NCBI RefSeq assembly: GCF_003265995.1 | Contig: NZ_MVJN01000011.1 | Coordinates: forward strand, 38,162 to 102,161 | Length of the DNA: 64,000 nt | Source of the DNA: Legionella quinlivanii | GTDB lineage: Bacteria > Pseudomonadota > Gammaproteobacteria > Legionellales > Legionellaceae | Direction: 5' to 3' | In this document: one piece after another, positions 26,377-35,517 of the stretch | Position numbering within the stretch: position 1 is the first letter of the stretch | Layout: every line of letters begins with the position of its first letter | The notes under the pieces: model-generated | Told to the model about the DNA's origin: nothing | The model's database searches: none | What the model saw: only the letters and a program-made list of their open reading frames with translations | Program-made: the position numbers and the translations under genes

Positions 26377-26789
26377 CAGGCTACAGATTCGCTGGTTTTT
26401 TGTTCCTGTACTGCACTGACAACCAATTTGCAGAACGTTTCGACAGTAAATAACATTGGGATTTCATTTACTTTCATGTTCGCCTTGAAGTGCTGGGCAG
26501 GAACTTCACTTAAATAATTTTTCAATGCCTGCATTCCCTTGACACTTAAGACACCGCCTTTCTCAAACTCGTCTTCAGGCAAGTCTCCCCGTGCATTTTT
26601 TTCCAGTTGGCCACGCGGAATCTTAATACCGAATTCCTTTTCCAACTGAAATACCAAATCGAGGAAGTCAATTGATTCTGCACCCAAATCGGCAATTAAA
26701 CGGCTGTCAAGCGCAACATCTTCTTCATCAATAACCAATACATCAGCGATAATTTCCCGAACCTTGGGGTAAACGCTTTCTACATTCAT
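26376..26789 (-). CDS. acpXL: AcpXL-like acyl carrier protein
   Basis: The product is a 137-residue acyl carrier protein. The phosphopantetheine serine lies in LGAESIDFLDLVFQLEKEFGIKIP near residue 39. The run DFLDLVFQLEKEFGIKIP is close to the AcpXL proteins of rhizobia, which carry 27-hydroxyoctacosanoate for lipid A. At 137 residues it is longer than AcpXL (about 92), with extra sequence after residue 55. It is the first gene of the operon, with a good extended -10 box 40 bases upstream, and overlaps the dehydratase by one base. Legionella lipid A is known to carry C27-C28 chains, which fits. Confidence 0.85.
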   Translation of the reverse strand: MNVESVYPKVREIIADVLVIDEEDVALDSRLIADLGAESIDFLDLVFQLEKEFGIKIPRGQLEKNARGDLPEDEFEKGGVLSVKGMQALKNYLSEVPAQHFKANMKVNEIPMLFTVETFCKLVVSAVQEQKTSESVA

Positions 26790-26828
26790 ACTTATTCCTC
26801 AGCAGTCTTCTAGCTTACAAATTTCAGG

Positions 26829-26837
26829 ATTATAACA
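26829..26837 (-). promoter_or_regulatory. Extended -10 promoter of the acpXL operon
   Basis: On the minus strand the sequence reads TGTTATAAT, a perfect extended -10 box, about 40 bp before the acpXL ATG. TAGCTG, 18 bases upstream of the hexamer, is a weak -35 candidate. Confidence 0.6.
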
Positions 26838-26920
26838 TAAAATTTTCGCAATCAGCTACGAAATTGACGAAGCTCGAGCTATCAGATAAATTTTACCTTT
26901 CAAAGCCCAGGCTCCTCTAA

Positions 26921-27676
26921 TCAACCGACCTTGCTGTAGCCCGCATCAACAAATAATGTATGCGCATTGATCATTTGTGCTTCAGGCAGACAGAGAAGAT
27001 AAACCGCATTCGCCACATCCTCTGTCGTCAGAGGTCTGGAAGCCAGGGAATGAGCCTGATATTCATCAAGAAGTTGCTCACGGTTTGGAAAATGTTTCAG
27101 TGCATCAGTGTCCACTACCCCAGCTGATACGGTGTTAACCGTTACCTCATACTCAGCCATTTCCAGACTCAGGGAGCGGACTAAGGCCTCCAGGGCAGCC
27201 TTTGAAGCACCAATAAAGGCATAATTAGGTATCGCACGATGAGCACCAAGGCTTGACAATGCAATTACCCGACCGCCGCGCTGCATCAGCTCACGTCCTT
27301 CAGACACTAAATGATTGAGGGCCAGAGCATTGGTTTCCATACACCAGCGCCAGTGTTTTGTAGACATTTTTAAGGCGGGTTTCAATACACCGCTGGCCGC
27401 ATTACTGATCAGAAAATCAAGCTTGTCAAAATGCTCACGAAAAATTGCAAACATGTCCTTTACCGAGGCGTGATCAGCGACGTTCGCCTGAATGGCACAG
27501 GCTTTTCTTCCTAATGACTTAATCTCTTCAACGAGCTCCAGGGCTTCATCCGAACTGTTATAATATACAATTGCTACATCACTACCCGCTCTTGCCAATT
27601 TCAGGGCACAGGCTTTGCCAATACCTCTGGCGCCGCCAGTAATCAAAGCAACTCGATCGCGAAACACTAAGGACAT
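26921..27676 (-). CDS. fabL: Enoyl-ACP reductase, FabL type
   Basis: This 251-residue short-chain dehydrogenase resembles Bacillus FabL (enoyl-ACP reductase III). The NADPH site is TGGARGIGKA near residue 13. The active site has the Y-x6-K spacing (Tyr152, Lys159) found in FabL and FabI enoyl reductases rather than the Y-x3-K of ordinary SDRs. The segments NAASGVLKPALKMSTKHW and DTDALKHFPNRE are strikingly FabL-like. It reduces enoyl-ACP in the last step of each elongation cycle. It lies 131 bp upstream of acpXL on the same strand and may supply the very-long-chain pathway; that link is inference. Confidence 0.85.
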   Translation of the reverse strand: MSLVFRDRVALITGGARGIGKACALKLARAGSDVAIVYYNSSDEALELVEEIKSLGRKACAIQANVADHASVKDMFAIFREHFDKLDFLISNAASGVLKPALKMSTKHWRWCMETNALALNHLVSEGRELMQRGGRVIALSSLGAHRAIPNYAFIGASKAALEALVRSLSLEMAEYEVTVNTVSAGVVDTDALKHFPNREQLLDEYQAHSLASRPLTTEDVANAVYLLCLPEAQMINAHTLFVDAGYSKVG

Positions 27677-27804
27677 ATCAATTCCCCAAATATAAAAAGA
27701 CGCAAGCTACCCTGATTAATGAATACTGTCAATCGTTCAAAGGGCTTGTGTCAAGGGCATCAAATTTGTACCATCTGTGCTTTGTAATCATTGGCTTTGT
27801 CCGA

Positions 27805-28980
27805 ATGAACTATTCTCTGCCTAAAACTGTTGTTCCCATTGCCATGCTGTTTTCTTTTCGCATGCTTGGTCTTTTCATGCTCATTCCTGTATTTTCTGTT
27901 CTCGCAGTTCAATTGTCCGGAGCCACAGCGAGCCTGATTGGAATTGCTTTGGGCAGCTACGGATTAAGTCAGGGTATTTTGCAAATTCCCTTCGGCCTTC
28001 TTTCAGATCGCTATGGCAGAAAGCGTATGATTACCATTGGCCTGATTTTATTTGCCGCAGGCAGCCTCTGGGGCGCATTGACCCACTCTATTTTTGGAAT
28101 GATTGGAGCACGCATTGTACAGGGTATGGGCGCTATCGGCAGCGTGCTGATTGCCTTGCTGGCTGACCTGACTGAAGATAAGGATCGTACCAAAGCCATG
28201 GCCATTTTAGGATTAACCATTGGCACCTCCTTTATTGCAGCAATGATAATAAGTCCCGTACTTACCCATCACTATGGGCTTTCGAGTATTTTCTATCTAA
28301 CCTTTGTTTTATCGCTGCTTGGCTTGATATTTCTTTATACTATTGTCCCTTCCCCTGAACAGGAACGCTTTCATGCAGAAAGCGAAACCAATCCCCAATT
28401 GCTGCGTACTGTATTGAGAGATACCCGATTACAGCGCTTAAACGCCGGTATTTTTTTTCAACATCTGGTTTTAACCTCCACGTTCTATGTGGTCCCCATG
28501 CTTTTAAAAGCACAAATACAGCTGGGTAATCTAAGCCAGCAATGGCATTTTTATTTACCGGTATTACTTTTGTCCTTTATTGTTATGCTTCCCTTCATTT
28601 ATATTGCAGAGCGCATGAAAAAAATGCGTTTAATCTTTCTGGCAGCAATAAGCCTCACAGCCCTGGCACAGCTCTTGCTGGCAGTTGTTCCATCAACGCT
28701 TCTCGCATTGTTTGTTCTGATTTTTATTTACTTTGTCGCCTTTAATATTCTTGAAGCGTCATTACCATCGATCATTTCCCGTCAGGCCAGTAAAAGCAAT
28801 AAAGGCACTGCGATGGGTGTTTATTCAACCAGCCAGTTTCTAGGAATTTTTGCCGGTGGCTTGCTGTCCGGTCTTAGCTATCAGTATGTCGGGATTACAG
28901 GTTTATTCATTATGAATACTATATACAGCCTGATTTGGCTTCTTATTAGCTGGCCCATGAATGACACTAGTGCAAAATAG
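27805..28980 (+). CDS. MFS transporter
   Basis: The protein is a 12-helix major facilitator, 391 residues from the ATG at 27805. The motif A loop GLLSDRYGRKRM lies between helices 2 and 3, and GARIVQGMGAIGS is typical of drug:H+ antiporters (motif C region). A possible GTG start at 27748 would add 19 residues (LYHLCFVIIGFV) before the conserved start and is less likely. The closest remembered relatives are the YajR type without its C-terminal domain. The substrate is unknown. The gene lies upstream of ssb; a 192-bp gap separates them, with a promoter-like box near ssb. Confidence 0.85.
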   Translation: MNYSLPKTVVPIAMLFSFRMLGLFMLIPVFSVLAVQLSGATASLIGIALGSYGLSQGILQIPFGLLSDRYGRKRMITIGLILFAAGSLWGALTHSIFGMIGARIVQGMGAIGSVLIALLADLTEDKDRTKAMAILGLTIGTSFIAAMIISPVLTHHYGLSSIFYLTFVLSLLGLIFLYTIVPSPEQERFHAESETNPQLLRTVLRDTRLQRLNAGIFFQHLVLTSTFYVVPMLLKAQIQLGNLSQQWHFYLPVLLLSFIVMLPFIYIAERMKKMRLIFLAAISLTALAQLLLAVVPSTLLALFVLIFIYFVAFNILEASLPSIISRQASKSNKGTAMGVYSTSQFLGIFAGGLLSGLSYQYVGITGLFIMNTIYSLIWLLISWPMNDTSAK

Positions 28981-29127
28981 TGAAATTCAAAGCCGTACAT
29001 GGATCATAAAAAAGCTGATTTCAAGGGCAAAGATCAAAACTCTTTAATGGCAGTAAGGAATTGCCCTGATCTCGATAAGCAGAAGATCAACGCACTGAAG
29101 CTCTATGAATTGTTGGCTTAAATTCGT

Positions 29128-29133
29128 TATAAT
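29128..29133 (+). promoter_or_regulatory. -10 element upstream of ssb
   Basis: TATAAT (29128-29133) lies about 40 bp before the ssb ATG. No convincing -35 is at the right spacing. AGGAG (29158-29162) serves as ribosome binding site. Confidence 0.5.
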
Positions 29134-29172
29134 CCTTTCCTAACTCGCAAGAACCTCAGGAGAAATGTAGAA

Positions 29173-29637
29173 ATGGCACGTGGAATTAATAAAGTTATAT
29201 TAATAGGCAATATTGGCGGTGATCCCGATGTTCGATATATGCCCAATGGAAACGCGGTAACTACCTTATCAGTGGCTACCAGTGAAGCATGGAAAGATAA
29301 ACAAACTGGTGATAAACAGGAACGCACCGAATGGCATCGCGTGGTCTGTTTTAATAAACTGGGCGAAATCGCTGGTGAATACCTTCGTAAAGGCTCAAAA
29401 GTCTATGTGGAAGGCAGCCTGCGCACCAGAAAATGGCAGGATCAACAAGGCCAGGATCGCTATACTACCGAAATAGTAGCCAATGACATTCAAATGCTTG
29501 ACGGCAAAGGCAGTGCCCCCTCTAACTACGGTGATATGCCACAGCAGGCACCTGCTCAACAAGGAATGGGAAAGCCGCAGATGAGCCCTGCTGCTCATAA
29601 TGCCTTTGACGAACTGGATGACGATATCCCGTTTTAG
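29173..29637 (+). CDS. ssb: Single-stranded DNA-binding protein
   Basis: SSB coats single-stranded DNA in replication, recombination and repair. The 154-residue protein has the OB-fold domain in the first 110 residues ([18 protein letters not shown], then [38 protein letters not shown]). A Gln/Pro-rich linker follows, and the protein ends in the acidic tip DDDIPF, which docks partner proteins. The size is normal for gammaproteobacteria. A terminator follows the stop by about 30 bp, so ssb ends its transcript. Confidence 0.97.
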   Translation: MARGINKVILIGNIGGDPDVRYMPNGNAVTTLSVATSEAWKDKQTGDKQERTEWHRVVCFNKLGEIAGEYLRKGSKVYVEGSLRTRKWQDQQGQDRYTTEIVANDIQMLDGKGSAPSNYGDMPQQAPAQQGMGKPQMSPAAHNAFDELDDDIPF

Positions 29638-29666
29638 AGAGCACTGAAGTGTACCTGTAAACTGTT

Positions 29667-29697
29667 AAAAAAAGCCCATATCAATGGGCTTTTTTTT
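29667..29697 (+). terminator. Rho-independent terminator after ssb
   Basis: AGCCCAT (29673-29679) pairs with ATGGGCT (29684-29690) over 7 bp with an ATCA loop. A T-tract follows and an A-tract precedes, so it could work in both directions. Confidence 0.85.
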
Positions 29698-29763
29698 CAT
29701 GAGAAGAACAAGTATCTTTGATATAGAAAATGCCAGATTAATTATCAAAAGATTGAATCAATT

Positions 29764-31485
29764 ATGAAATCTATTCCAATCAGGGTCCTGTTTATTATTT
29801 TATTCTTTGCCGGTGCATCCTTCTCCTCTCAAAACAACTCTCCACTTCATCTGGAATCGCAGACCATAGCCTCCATCCATGAGAGCATTCAAAATAAGCA
29901 ATTTTCTTGCCTGCAGCTAGTAAGCGCCTATATTGAGCGTATTAAGAAATATGATTTAAGTGTCAATGGTCATGCACCTATTAATGCCTGGACTGAAATT
30001 AATCCTTCCGTTCTAACGCAGGCACAGCAGTTGGATTTGATTTTCGAAAAAACTGGCCAAATGTCAGGAACACTTCACTGTATCCCCATAATTTTAAAAG
30101 ATAATATCGATTCATTCGATACGACTACCACCTCTGGCTCTTACGCTCTATTAGGTAGTCAACCCGTACATGATGCCTTTCTGGTAGAGAAATTGCGAGG
30201 GGCGGGAGCCATTATCCTTGGCAAAGGAGGGATGGATGAGTTTGCCTGGGGCATGTTTGGAATCAGCAGCCGCAGTGGAAGAATCGGGAATGTTTTTGAT
30301 ACCAGTAAGAATCCCGGGGGCTCTAGTGGCGGGCCAGCAGCTGCTGTCAGTGCGAGCTTTGCCTTGCTTGCTATTGGCACTGATAATAGCGGCTCGGTCA
30401 GAATTCCAGCTGCTTTCCATGGTTTAGCAGGGCTTCGTCCAAGCACCGGATTAATTAGCCAACACGGTATTTTCCCTATGGGCAATCTGGATGGAACAGC
30501 TGGTCCTATTGCACGTACCGTACAGGACCTGGCAATTTTACTGGATGTTATCGCTCAACCCGACTCCAGGGATCCCAAAACAATGAATATTCCCAGAGTA
30601 AAAACCTATACCGCGTTTCTCAATAAGAAGGGCTTGGCTAATAAGCGAATTGCTGTTGTACGTAATGTTAATGGCCTTGATCCATTCAATAAAATGCCAG
30701 CGAGTATTAACAGGATAATAAAGAATGCTACTGTAAATATGCAGCAAATGGGCGCAACCATCGTTGATATTAATCTGCCAGCTTTCAATAATGATCGTCA
30801 GAATAATCAGGCGGGAGAGATTCAGGATATAGACGCCTATCTAGCCTCTTTTCCATCAACCAGAGAAAGTTTTCGTGACATCTGCCAATCCAATCGCACA
30901 AGAAATTTCGGCTCAATCAAAGATTGTCTACACTTTATGGCAAACATGGCCGACAACTCAAGTAGTTCACATCAACGTGCTTTAGCTATTTTTGCCCGGA
31001 ACAGAGCCTATATACAAAACGTAATGGATCAAAACCATTTGGATGCTCTACTAATGCCCATTACTAGTCAAGGAACCGCCACCTACGACGCCATGACAGT
31101 GAATACCTGGCGTGCGCCGATCCCATCCAATGCCGGCTTACCCTCAATTAGTATTAATGTTGGATATAGCGATGATTTACATATGCCTGTTGGAGTTGAA
31201 CTAATTAGCAGGCAATTTCAGGAAGGGACTCTGATAGAAATGGCGTATGCTTATGAAAGTCAGACCTCCAGAATTTCGCCAGCGATGCCAGAAGAAAATC
31301 CGGCAGTATCCAGGCTTTCAATCCCGGAATTAAATAATTTATTTACTTTATTAGGCAAAAACGCTTACGAAGAAATACTCATAAACAACAAGAAGACAGC
31401 AAAAGGAAGTGGATTAACTGCTGAAAAATTCAGGAAAATCACAGTCGACACGATTGACAGCGTGAAAGGATTCCTTCATGGGTAA
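29764..31485 (+). CDS. Exported amidase-signature family hydrolase
   Basis: The 573-residue protein belongs to the amidase signature family (GatA-like). An N-terminal signal peptide (MKSIPIRVLFIILFFAGASF) suggests export. The catalytic Ser-cisSer-Lys triad is visible: Lys112 in PIILKDNID, the cis-Ser in NPGGSSGGPAAAV (residues 187-188), and the nucleophile Ser211 in GTDNSGSVRIPA. The canonical TGGSIR reads NSGSVR, a small change. The fold would hydrolyse an amide or ester. The exported location argues against tRNA amidotransferase. The substrate is unknown. The gene stands alone, between the ssb terminator and a gene of unknown function. C-terminal 70 residues beyond the amidase domain are not recognised. 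Confidence 0.85.
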   Translation: MKSIPIRVLFIILFFAGASFSSQNNSPLHLESQTIASIHESIQNKQFSCLQLVSAYIERIKKYDLSVNGHAPINAWTEINPSVLTQAQQLDLIFEKTGQMSGTLHCIPIILKDNIDSFDTTTTSGSYALLGSQPVHDAFLVEKLRGAGAIILGKGGMDEFAWGMFGISSRSGRIGNVFDTSKNPGGSSGGPAAAVSASFALLAIGTDNSGSVRIPAAFHGLAGLRPSTGLISQHGIFPMGNLDGTAGPIARTVQDLAILLDVIAQPDSRDPKTMNIPRVKTYTAFLNKKGLANKRIAVVRNVNGLDPFNKMPASINRIIKNATVNMQQMGATIVDINLPAFNNDRQNNQAGEIQDIDAYLASFPSTRESFRDICQSNRTRNFGSIKDCLHFMANMADNSSSSHQRALAIFARNRAYIQNVMDQNHLDALLMPITSQGTATYDAMTVNTWRAPIPSNAGLPSISINVGYSDDLHMPVGVELISRQFQEGTLIEMAYAYESQTSRISPAMPEENPAVSRLSIPELNNLFTLLGKNAYEEILINNKKTAKGSGLTAEKFRKITVDTIDSVKGFLHG

Positions 31486-31744
31486 CTCAGGATTTGGCAA
31501 ACATAATTAATTGTCCTAATTTACCAGGCATGGTTACTCGCAAAGCAGGAGCCTACACTAAGAACAGAGCTTGCATTCTCGGTAAAAACAGGTTATGACA
31601 TGGAACCAGAGTCAAGCCAGAAGTTCTACCACTGATAGACTTTAATCAGGAGAGATACACTTAGAACATAGGATGAGCCAGCCCCTGTATTTCCTGTGGT
31701 TCTACTGCAATAGAATTACTTAATTAATCCGAGCAGGAGGCCAT

Positions 31745-32434
31745 ATGCCAAAGAGTTTTCTCAGTTTTTTTTGTATAGCGAATAGCAGATCCAATAGAGG
31801 AGAATCATCTGAACCGGTTCGTTCTCCATTAGCTGATCATATTTACTTTCCGGATGTTGCTTATAAGGGTCATCCTTTTATCTGGAAATATAATCGACAT
31901 AACAATACAGCTACCACGGACTTTAAACTCCTGGGTACCGAGGAATATGATAAAGAGGATCTGTATCGTTATTTAAGTCATCATAAGGCAGATATAACCG
32001 TAACAGAGACACGGGCAATCATTAATGATGTAAGGCTACTCCGAGTTAAATATCCAGCAATTTCAATATATGGAAAAACAGGCACTGCACATCGTAACGC
32101 CCCCGCAGAAAAAGAATCTACTCAGGTTGAGCGCAGACGAAGCTCTGAAGAGATTTATTTCCCTTCAATTTCCATGAATGGAAATCCGTATTTATGGTAC
32201 TTTTACCGCAGTCGCAATATTGCCATTTGGACTGGCACACTAGTTAATGGAACGGAAAGGTATGATCACGAGGAACTGAGAAGTAAACTCATGGCAATTC
32301 CCGGGATAACGACGGAAAACGAAGAAATCGCAGTAACGAATGTTTATGACTTCTCAATCAGGCATTCATTGAAATATCATGAGGAAGAGTCCGCTTTAGC
32401 AGAAGAAAATAATTGGGCAAATGCTTCAATCTGA
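31745..32434 (+). CDS. Unrecognised protein with an internal domain duplication and acidic tail
   Basis: I do not recognise this 229-residue protein. It contains two related units about 104 residues apart. Unit one (31-110) begins DHIYFPDVAYKGHPFIW and contains GTEEYDKEDL. Unit two (135-212) begins EEIYFPSISMNGNPYLW and contains GTERYDHEEL. So it is a tandem repeat of an uncharacterised domain. The C-terminus YHEEESALAEENN is Glu-rich and resembles the E-block seen in Dot/Icm substrates. AGGAGG lies just before the ATG. It has no signal peptide or membrane helix. The 259-bp gap upstream (31486-31744) shows no other gene. A terminator follows the stop by about 20 bp. Confidence 0.7.
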   Translation: MPKSFLSFFCIANSRSNRGESSEPVRSPLADHIYFPDVAYKGHPFIWKYNRHNNTATTDFKLLGTEEYDKEDLYRYLSHHKADITVTETRAIINDVRLLRVKYPAISIYGKTGTAHRNAPAEKESTQVERRRSSEEIYFPSISMNGNPYLWYFYRSRNIAIWTGTLVNGTERYDHEELRSKLMAIPGITTENEEIAVTNVYDFSIRHSLKYHEEESALAEENNWANASI

Positions 32435-32454
32435 ATATCGCTAGTTGGTACAAA

Positions 32455-32483
32455 TAAAAAAGCCCACATCTGTGGGCTTTTTT
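32455..32483. terminator. Bidirectional terminator for the 31745 gene and the alpha operon
   Basis: AGCCCAC (32461-32467) pairs with GTGGGCT (32472-32478) across a 4-nt loop, with an A6 run before and a T6 run after. It can end transcription coming from either strand: the plus-strand gene and the rplQ end of the ribosomal block. Confidence 0.85.
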
Positions 32484-32494
32484 ATACAATGAAC

Positions 32495-32869
32495 CTATTC
32501 TTCGTTTTGAGCAGGTCTATCGACAAACTCAACAATGGCCATTGGTGCATTATCGCCTGCACGGAAACCACATTTAAGAACGCGCACATAGCCGCCTGGG
32601 CGTTTGTTAAATCTTGGCCCCAGGATAGTAAATAATTTACCTACTGCCTCTTTTGATCTTAAGCGATTGAAGACATGTCGTCGTGAAGCAACTGAATCTT
32701 TTTTACTAACAGTAATAAGAGGCTCAATATACTTACGGAGTTCTTTTGCCTTAGGTAAGGTAGTTTTAATAACCTCATGCTCAATCAGAGAATTGCACAT
32801 GTTAGAAAACATTGCCTTTCTATGGCTACTTGTACGGCTGAAACTTCGGCCTGAATTACGGTGACGCAT
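32495..32869 (-). CDS. rplQ: 50S ribosomal protein L17
   Basis: L17 (124 residues) binds 23S rRNA near the peptide exit tunnel. The start [17 protein letters not shown] and the [25 protein letters not shown] segment are diagnostic. It is the last gene of the alpha operon, 15 bp after rpoA, and is followed by the bidirectional terminator. Confidence 0.97.
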   Translation of the reverse strand: MRHRNSGRSFSRTSSHRKAMFSNMCNSLIEHEVIKTTLPKAKELRKYIEPLITVSKKDSVASRRHVFNRLRSKEAVGKLFTILGPRFNKRPGGYVRVLKCGFRAGDNAPMAIVEFVDRPAQNEE

Positions 32870-32884
32870 TTGATAAGACTCCTA

Positions 32885-33877
32885 TTAATCGCCTAGATTA
32901 GCTGGCGGCCAATTTTCTAATTTCATTCCCAAAGATAAAGAACGTGATGCTAAAACATCCTTTATTTCAGTTAAGGATTTCTTTCCTAAATTAGGGGTTT
33001 TCAAGAGTTCATTTTCAGTTTTTTGAACCAAATCCCCAATATAATATATATTCTCTGCTTTCAAACAATTTGCCGATCTGACAGTCAACTCCAGATCATC
33101 AACTGGTCTTAATAGAATAGGATCAAAATCATTTCTTTCTTTGTTATCAGCTCTTGATTCCTCGAACTTCATATCGACAAAAGCATGTAATTGACGCTGC
33201 AGGATAGAAGCTGAAATACGAATAGCATCTTCAGGATCCAATGTTCCATTGGTTTGTAAATCAATGGTTAGCTTATCAAGGTCAGTACGGTTTTCAACAC
33301 GAGCACTATCCACAAAATAAGCGACTTTCACTACAGGAGAAAAGGAATTGTCAATCTTCAATTTACCTACAGATTTACGCTCCAGATCATTCTCATAGTC
33401 ACGGACAAATGAGTCAGTGGAATGAAAACCAACACCACGCTCTACTTTAAGCGTCATATCGAGTTTGCCATTCTCGTTCAAAGTGGCAATGACCAAATCC
33501 GGATTAACAATTTCCTGCCCTTGATTCAGTTGAATGTCACCTGCAGTAACTACACAAGGACCTTCTTTTACAAGGCTTAAAGTGGCTTCATTACCAGAGG
33601 CAACTTTAATAGCCACTTGCTTCAAATTAAGCAGTATGTCAACAACATCTTCCTGTACACCTTCAATAGTACTGTATTCATGCAGAACACCAGCAATCGA
33701 TACTTCAGTGATTGCCCATCCTGGCATAGAAGACAAAAGAATTCTTCTTAACGCATTACCCAGTGTATGGCCATAACCGCGCTCGAGAGGCTCAAGTACG
33801 ATTCGTGAACGATTGATTGAATCAGTTTGCACCTTAAGCACTGTTGGCGTCAGCATTTCGTTTATTTCAGTATACAT
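32885..33877 (-). CDS. rpoA: RNA polymerase alpha subunit
   Basis: RpoA (330 residues) nucleates RNA polymerase assembly. The N-terminal domain carries [25 protein letters not shown]. The linker and the C-terminal domain ([22 protein letters not shown], then [16 protein letters not shown]) contain the helix-hairpin-helix that contacts UP elements and activators. The length matches gammaproteobacterial RpoA. It lies between rpsD (18 bp gap) and rplQ. Confidence 0.98.
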   Translation of the reverse strand: MYTEINEMLTPTVLKVQTDSINRSRIVLEPLERGYGHTLGNALRRILLSSMPGWAITEVSIAGVLHEYSTIEGVQEDVVDILLNLKQVAIKVASGNEATLSLVKEGPCVVTAGDIQLNQGQEIVNPDLVIATLNENGKLDMTLKVERGVGFHSTDSFVRDYENDLERKSVGKLKIDNSFSPVVKVAYFVDSARVENRTDLDKLTIDLQTNGTLDPEDAIRISASILQRQLHAFVDMKFEESRADNKERNDFDPILLRPVDDLELTVRSANCLKAENIYYIGDLVQKTENELLKTPNLGKKSLTEIKDVLASRSLSLGMKLENWPPANLGD

Positions 33878-33895
33878 TCAGCTATGTCTCCGAGC

Positions 33896-34516
33896 TTACT
33901 TAGAGTAAAGTTCAACAACCAGATTAACGTTAAAATCAGATGATATATCATTTAACGTAGGTGCAGATGTAAATGTACCTTTCATTGAACCAGAGTCAGC
34001 AGTTAACCAATCACAAGGAGCACGTTGTTCGGATAAAGCGATAGCTGCTTTGATACGACCTTGTTCCCTTGCTTTTTGTCTAACTTCAACTTTATCACCA
34101 GCACTCAAAATGAATGATGGAATATTTACCAGCTGGCCATTCACCAGAATAGCTTTATGAGTAACAAGTTGTCTGGCTTCAGCTCTAGTGCTGGCAAAAC
34201 CTAATCTGTAAACAACATTATCCAATCGGCTCTCAAGAAGAACCATCAGATTTTCACCGGTAGAGCCTTTCATGCGAGCGGCTTTTTTATAGTAGTTTCT
34301 AAACTGACGTTCGAGAATACCATAATAAGTTCTGATTTTTTGTTTTTCGTCTAACTGCAGACCATAGTCACTCAAGCGACCTTTTTTGTCACCATGCTGG
34401 CCAGGTTTCTTTTCAGAACGGCATTTGGATTTAAAATCACGAACGCCACTTTTTAATAATAGATCAGTGCCTCTTCGTCTTGACAATTTGCACTTTGGGC
34501 CTAATTTTCTTGCCAT
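33896..34516 (-). CDS. rpsD: 30S ribosomal protein S4
   Basis: S4 (206 residues) starts the assembly of the 16S 5' domain. The start [19 protein letters not shown], the [23 protein letters not shown] helix and the S4 RNA-binding domain ([22 protein letters not shown]) are clear. In E. coli S4 also represses its own operon. It is in the alpha operon between rpsK and rpoA. Confidence 0.98.
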   Translation of the reverse strand: MARKLGPKCKLSRRRGTDLLLKSGVRDFKSKCRSEKKPGQHGDKKGRLSDYGLQLDEKQKIRTYYGILERQFRNYYKKAARMKGSTGENLMVLLESRLDNVVYRLGFASTRAEARQLVTHKAILVNGQLVNIPSFILSAGDKVEVRQKAREQGRIKAAIALSEQRAPCDWLTADSGSMKGTFTSAPTLNDISSDFNVNLVVELYSK

Positions 34517-34532
34517 TAGTTACTCCTGAATC

Positions 34533-34931
34533 TTATACGCGACGTTTCTTGGGAGGTTTACACCCATTATGGGGTATCCCTGTAACATCAGTAATTTCAA
34601 CAATCTTGAAATCCTGAGAGATCAGCTCTCGAATCGTTGACTCACGTCCTGGGCCAGGGCCATGAACGAATACTGCAACAGATTTCATACCATATTCTTT
34701 TGCAACAGCAGAGGCACGTTCAGTAGCAACCTGTGCAGCATAAGGAGTGCTTTTACGCGATCCACGGAAACCAGAACCGCCTGACGTTGCCCAGCATAGA
34801 GCGTTACCCTGTCTGTCAGTAAAAGTAACAATTGTGTTATTAAAAGAAGCATGAACGTGCACAATGCCATCGGAAACCACACGTTTTACTTTTTTTCTTG
34901 TCTTTTGCTGCTTAGCTTTATTTGTAGCCAT
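34533..34931 (-). CDS. rpsK: 30S ribosomal protein S11
   Basis: S11 (132 residues) lies on the 30S platform. Family signatures are [37 protein letters not shown] and the Arg-rich end [10 protein letters not shown]. It is 17 bp after rpsM and 16 bp before rpsD. Confidence 0.98.
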   Translation of the reverse strand: MATNKAKQQKTRKKVKRVVSDGIVHVHASFNNTIVTFTDRQGNALCWATSGGSGFRGSRKSTPYAAQVATERASAVAKEYGMKSVAVFVHGPGPGRESTIRELISQDFKIVEITDVTGIPHNGCKPPKKRRV

Positions 34932-34948
34932 CTTACTATCCTGAATTA

Positions 34949-35305
34949 TTAATTACTTGTGCCTTTGCGTCGACCTTTACGGGTTCTAGCATTGGTTTTA
35001 GTTCGTTGTCCACGCAGAGGGAGTCCACGTCGATGTCTGAGTCCTCGATAACATCCGAGATCCATCAATCGCTTGATATTCATGGAAACAACTCGACGCA
35101 GGTCACCTTCCACAGTCATTTTAGCAATTTCGGTACGCAAAGCTTCAAGCTTCTCTTCAGGAACCTGAAATACTTTAGTGGACTCTTCAATACCCACTGT
35201 TTTACACAAATGTTTAGAAGTTGTTTTACCTATACCAAAGATTGATGTCAGTGCAATCACTATATGTTTGTTATCTGGTATATTTACACCTGCAATACGA
35301 GCCAT
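34949..35305 (-). CDS. rpsM: 30S ribosomal protein S13
   Basis: S13 (118 residues) sits in the 30S head and contacts the P-site tRNA and the 50S subunit. The start [19 protein letters not shown], the helix-two-turn-helix region and the basic tail [17 protein letters not shown] are typical. It is the first gene of the alpha operon, with a likely promoter in the 79-bp gap after rpmJ. Confidence 0.98.
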   Translation of the reverse strand: MARIAGVNIPDNKHIVIALTSIFGIGKTTSKHLCKTVGIEESTKVFQVPEEKLEALRTEIAKMTVEGDLRRVVSMNIKRLMDLGCYRGLRHRRGLPLRGQRTKTNARTRKGRRKGTSN

Positions 35306-35349
35306 TAATTTCTCCGTATGTTTACTTTGCTCTGCCGGAAAGGGACAGA

Positions 35350-35378
35350 AGAATACTATTTTATTGGATTAAAATCAA
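35350..35378 (-). promoter_or_regulatory. Likely alpha operon promoter
   Basis: On the minus strand TTGATT (35373-35378) and TATTCT (35350-35355) are 17 bp apart, matching sigma-70 hexamers at 5/6 and 4/6. It lies just before rpsM, where E. coli also has the alpha operon promoter. Confidence 0.5.
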
Positions 35379-35384
35379 GCAAGA

Positions 35385-35498
35385 TTAACCTTGCTTTTGT
35401 TTATGTCTAGCATCTTTACATATAACTTTGACATTTCCATGACGCTTAATAATTTTGCAGTTACGGCAAATACGCTTAACTGATGCTCTAACTTTCAT
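35385..35498 (-). CDS. rpmJ: 50S ribosomal protein L36
   Basis: L36 is a 37-residue zinc-ribbon protein of the large subunit. I translated [20 protein letters not shown] followed by a [11 protein letters not shown] end; the CxxC pair and the later Cys and His are the zinc ligands. This is the standard short L36, found between secY and rpsM as in E. coli. The start is 19 bp after secY. Confidence 0.95.
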   Translation of the reverse strand: MKVRASVKRICRNCKIIKRHGNVKVICKDARHKQKQG

Positions 35499-35517
35499 TC
35501 ATAACTCCGAGTAATAA

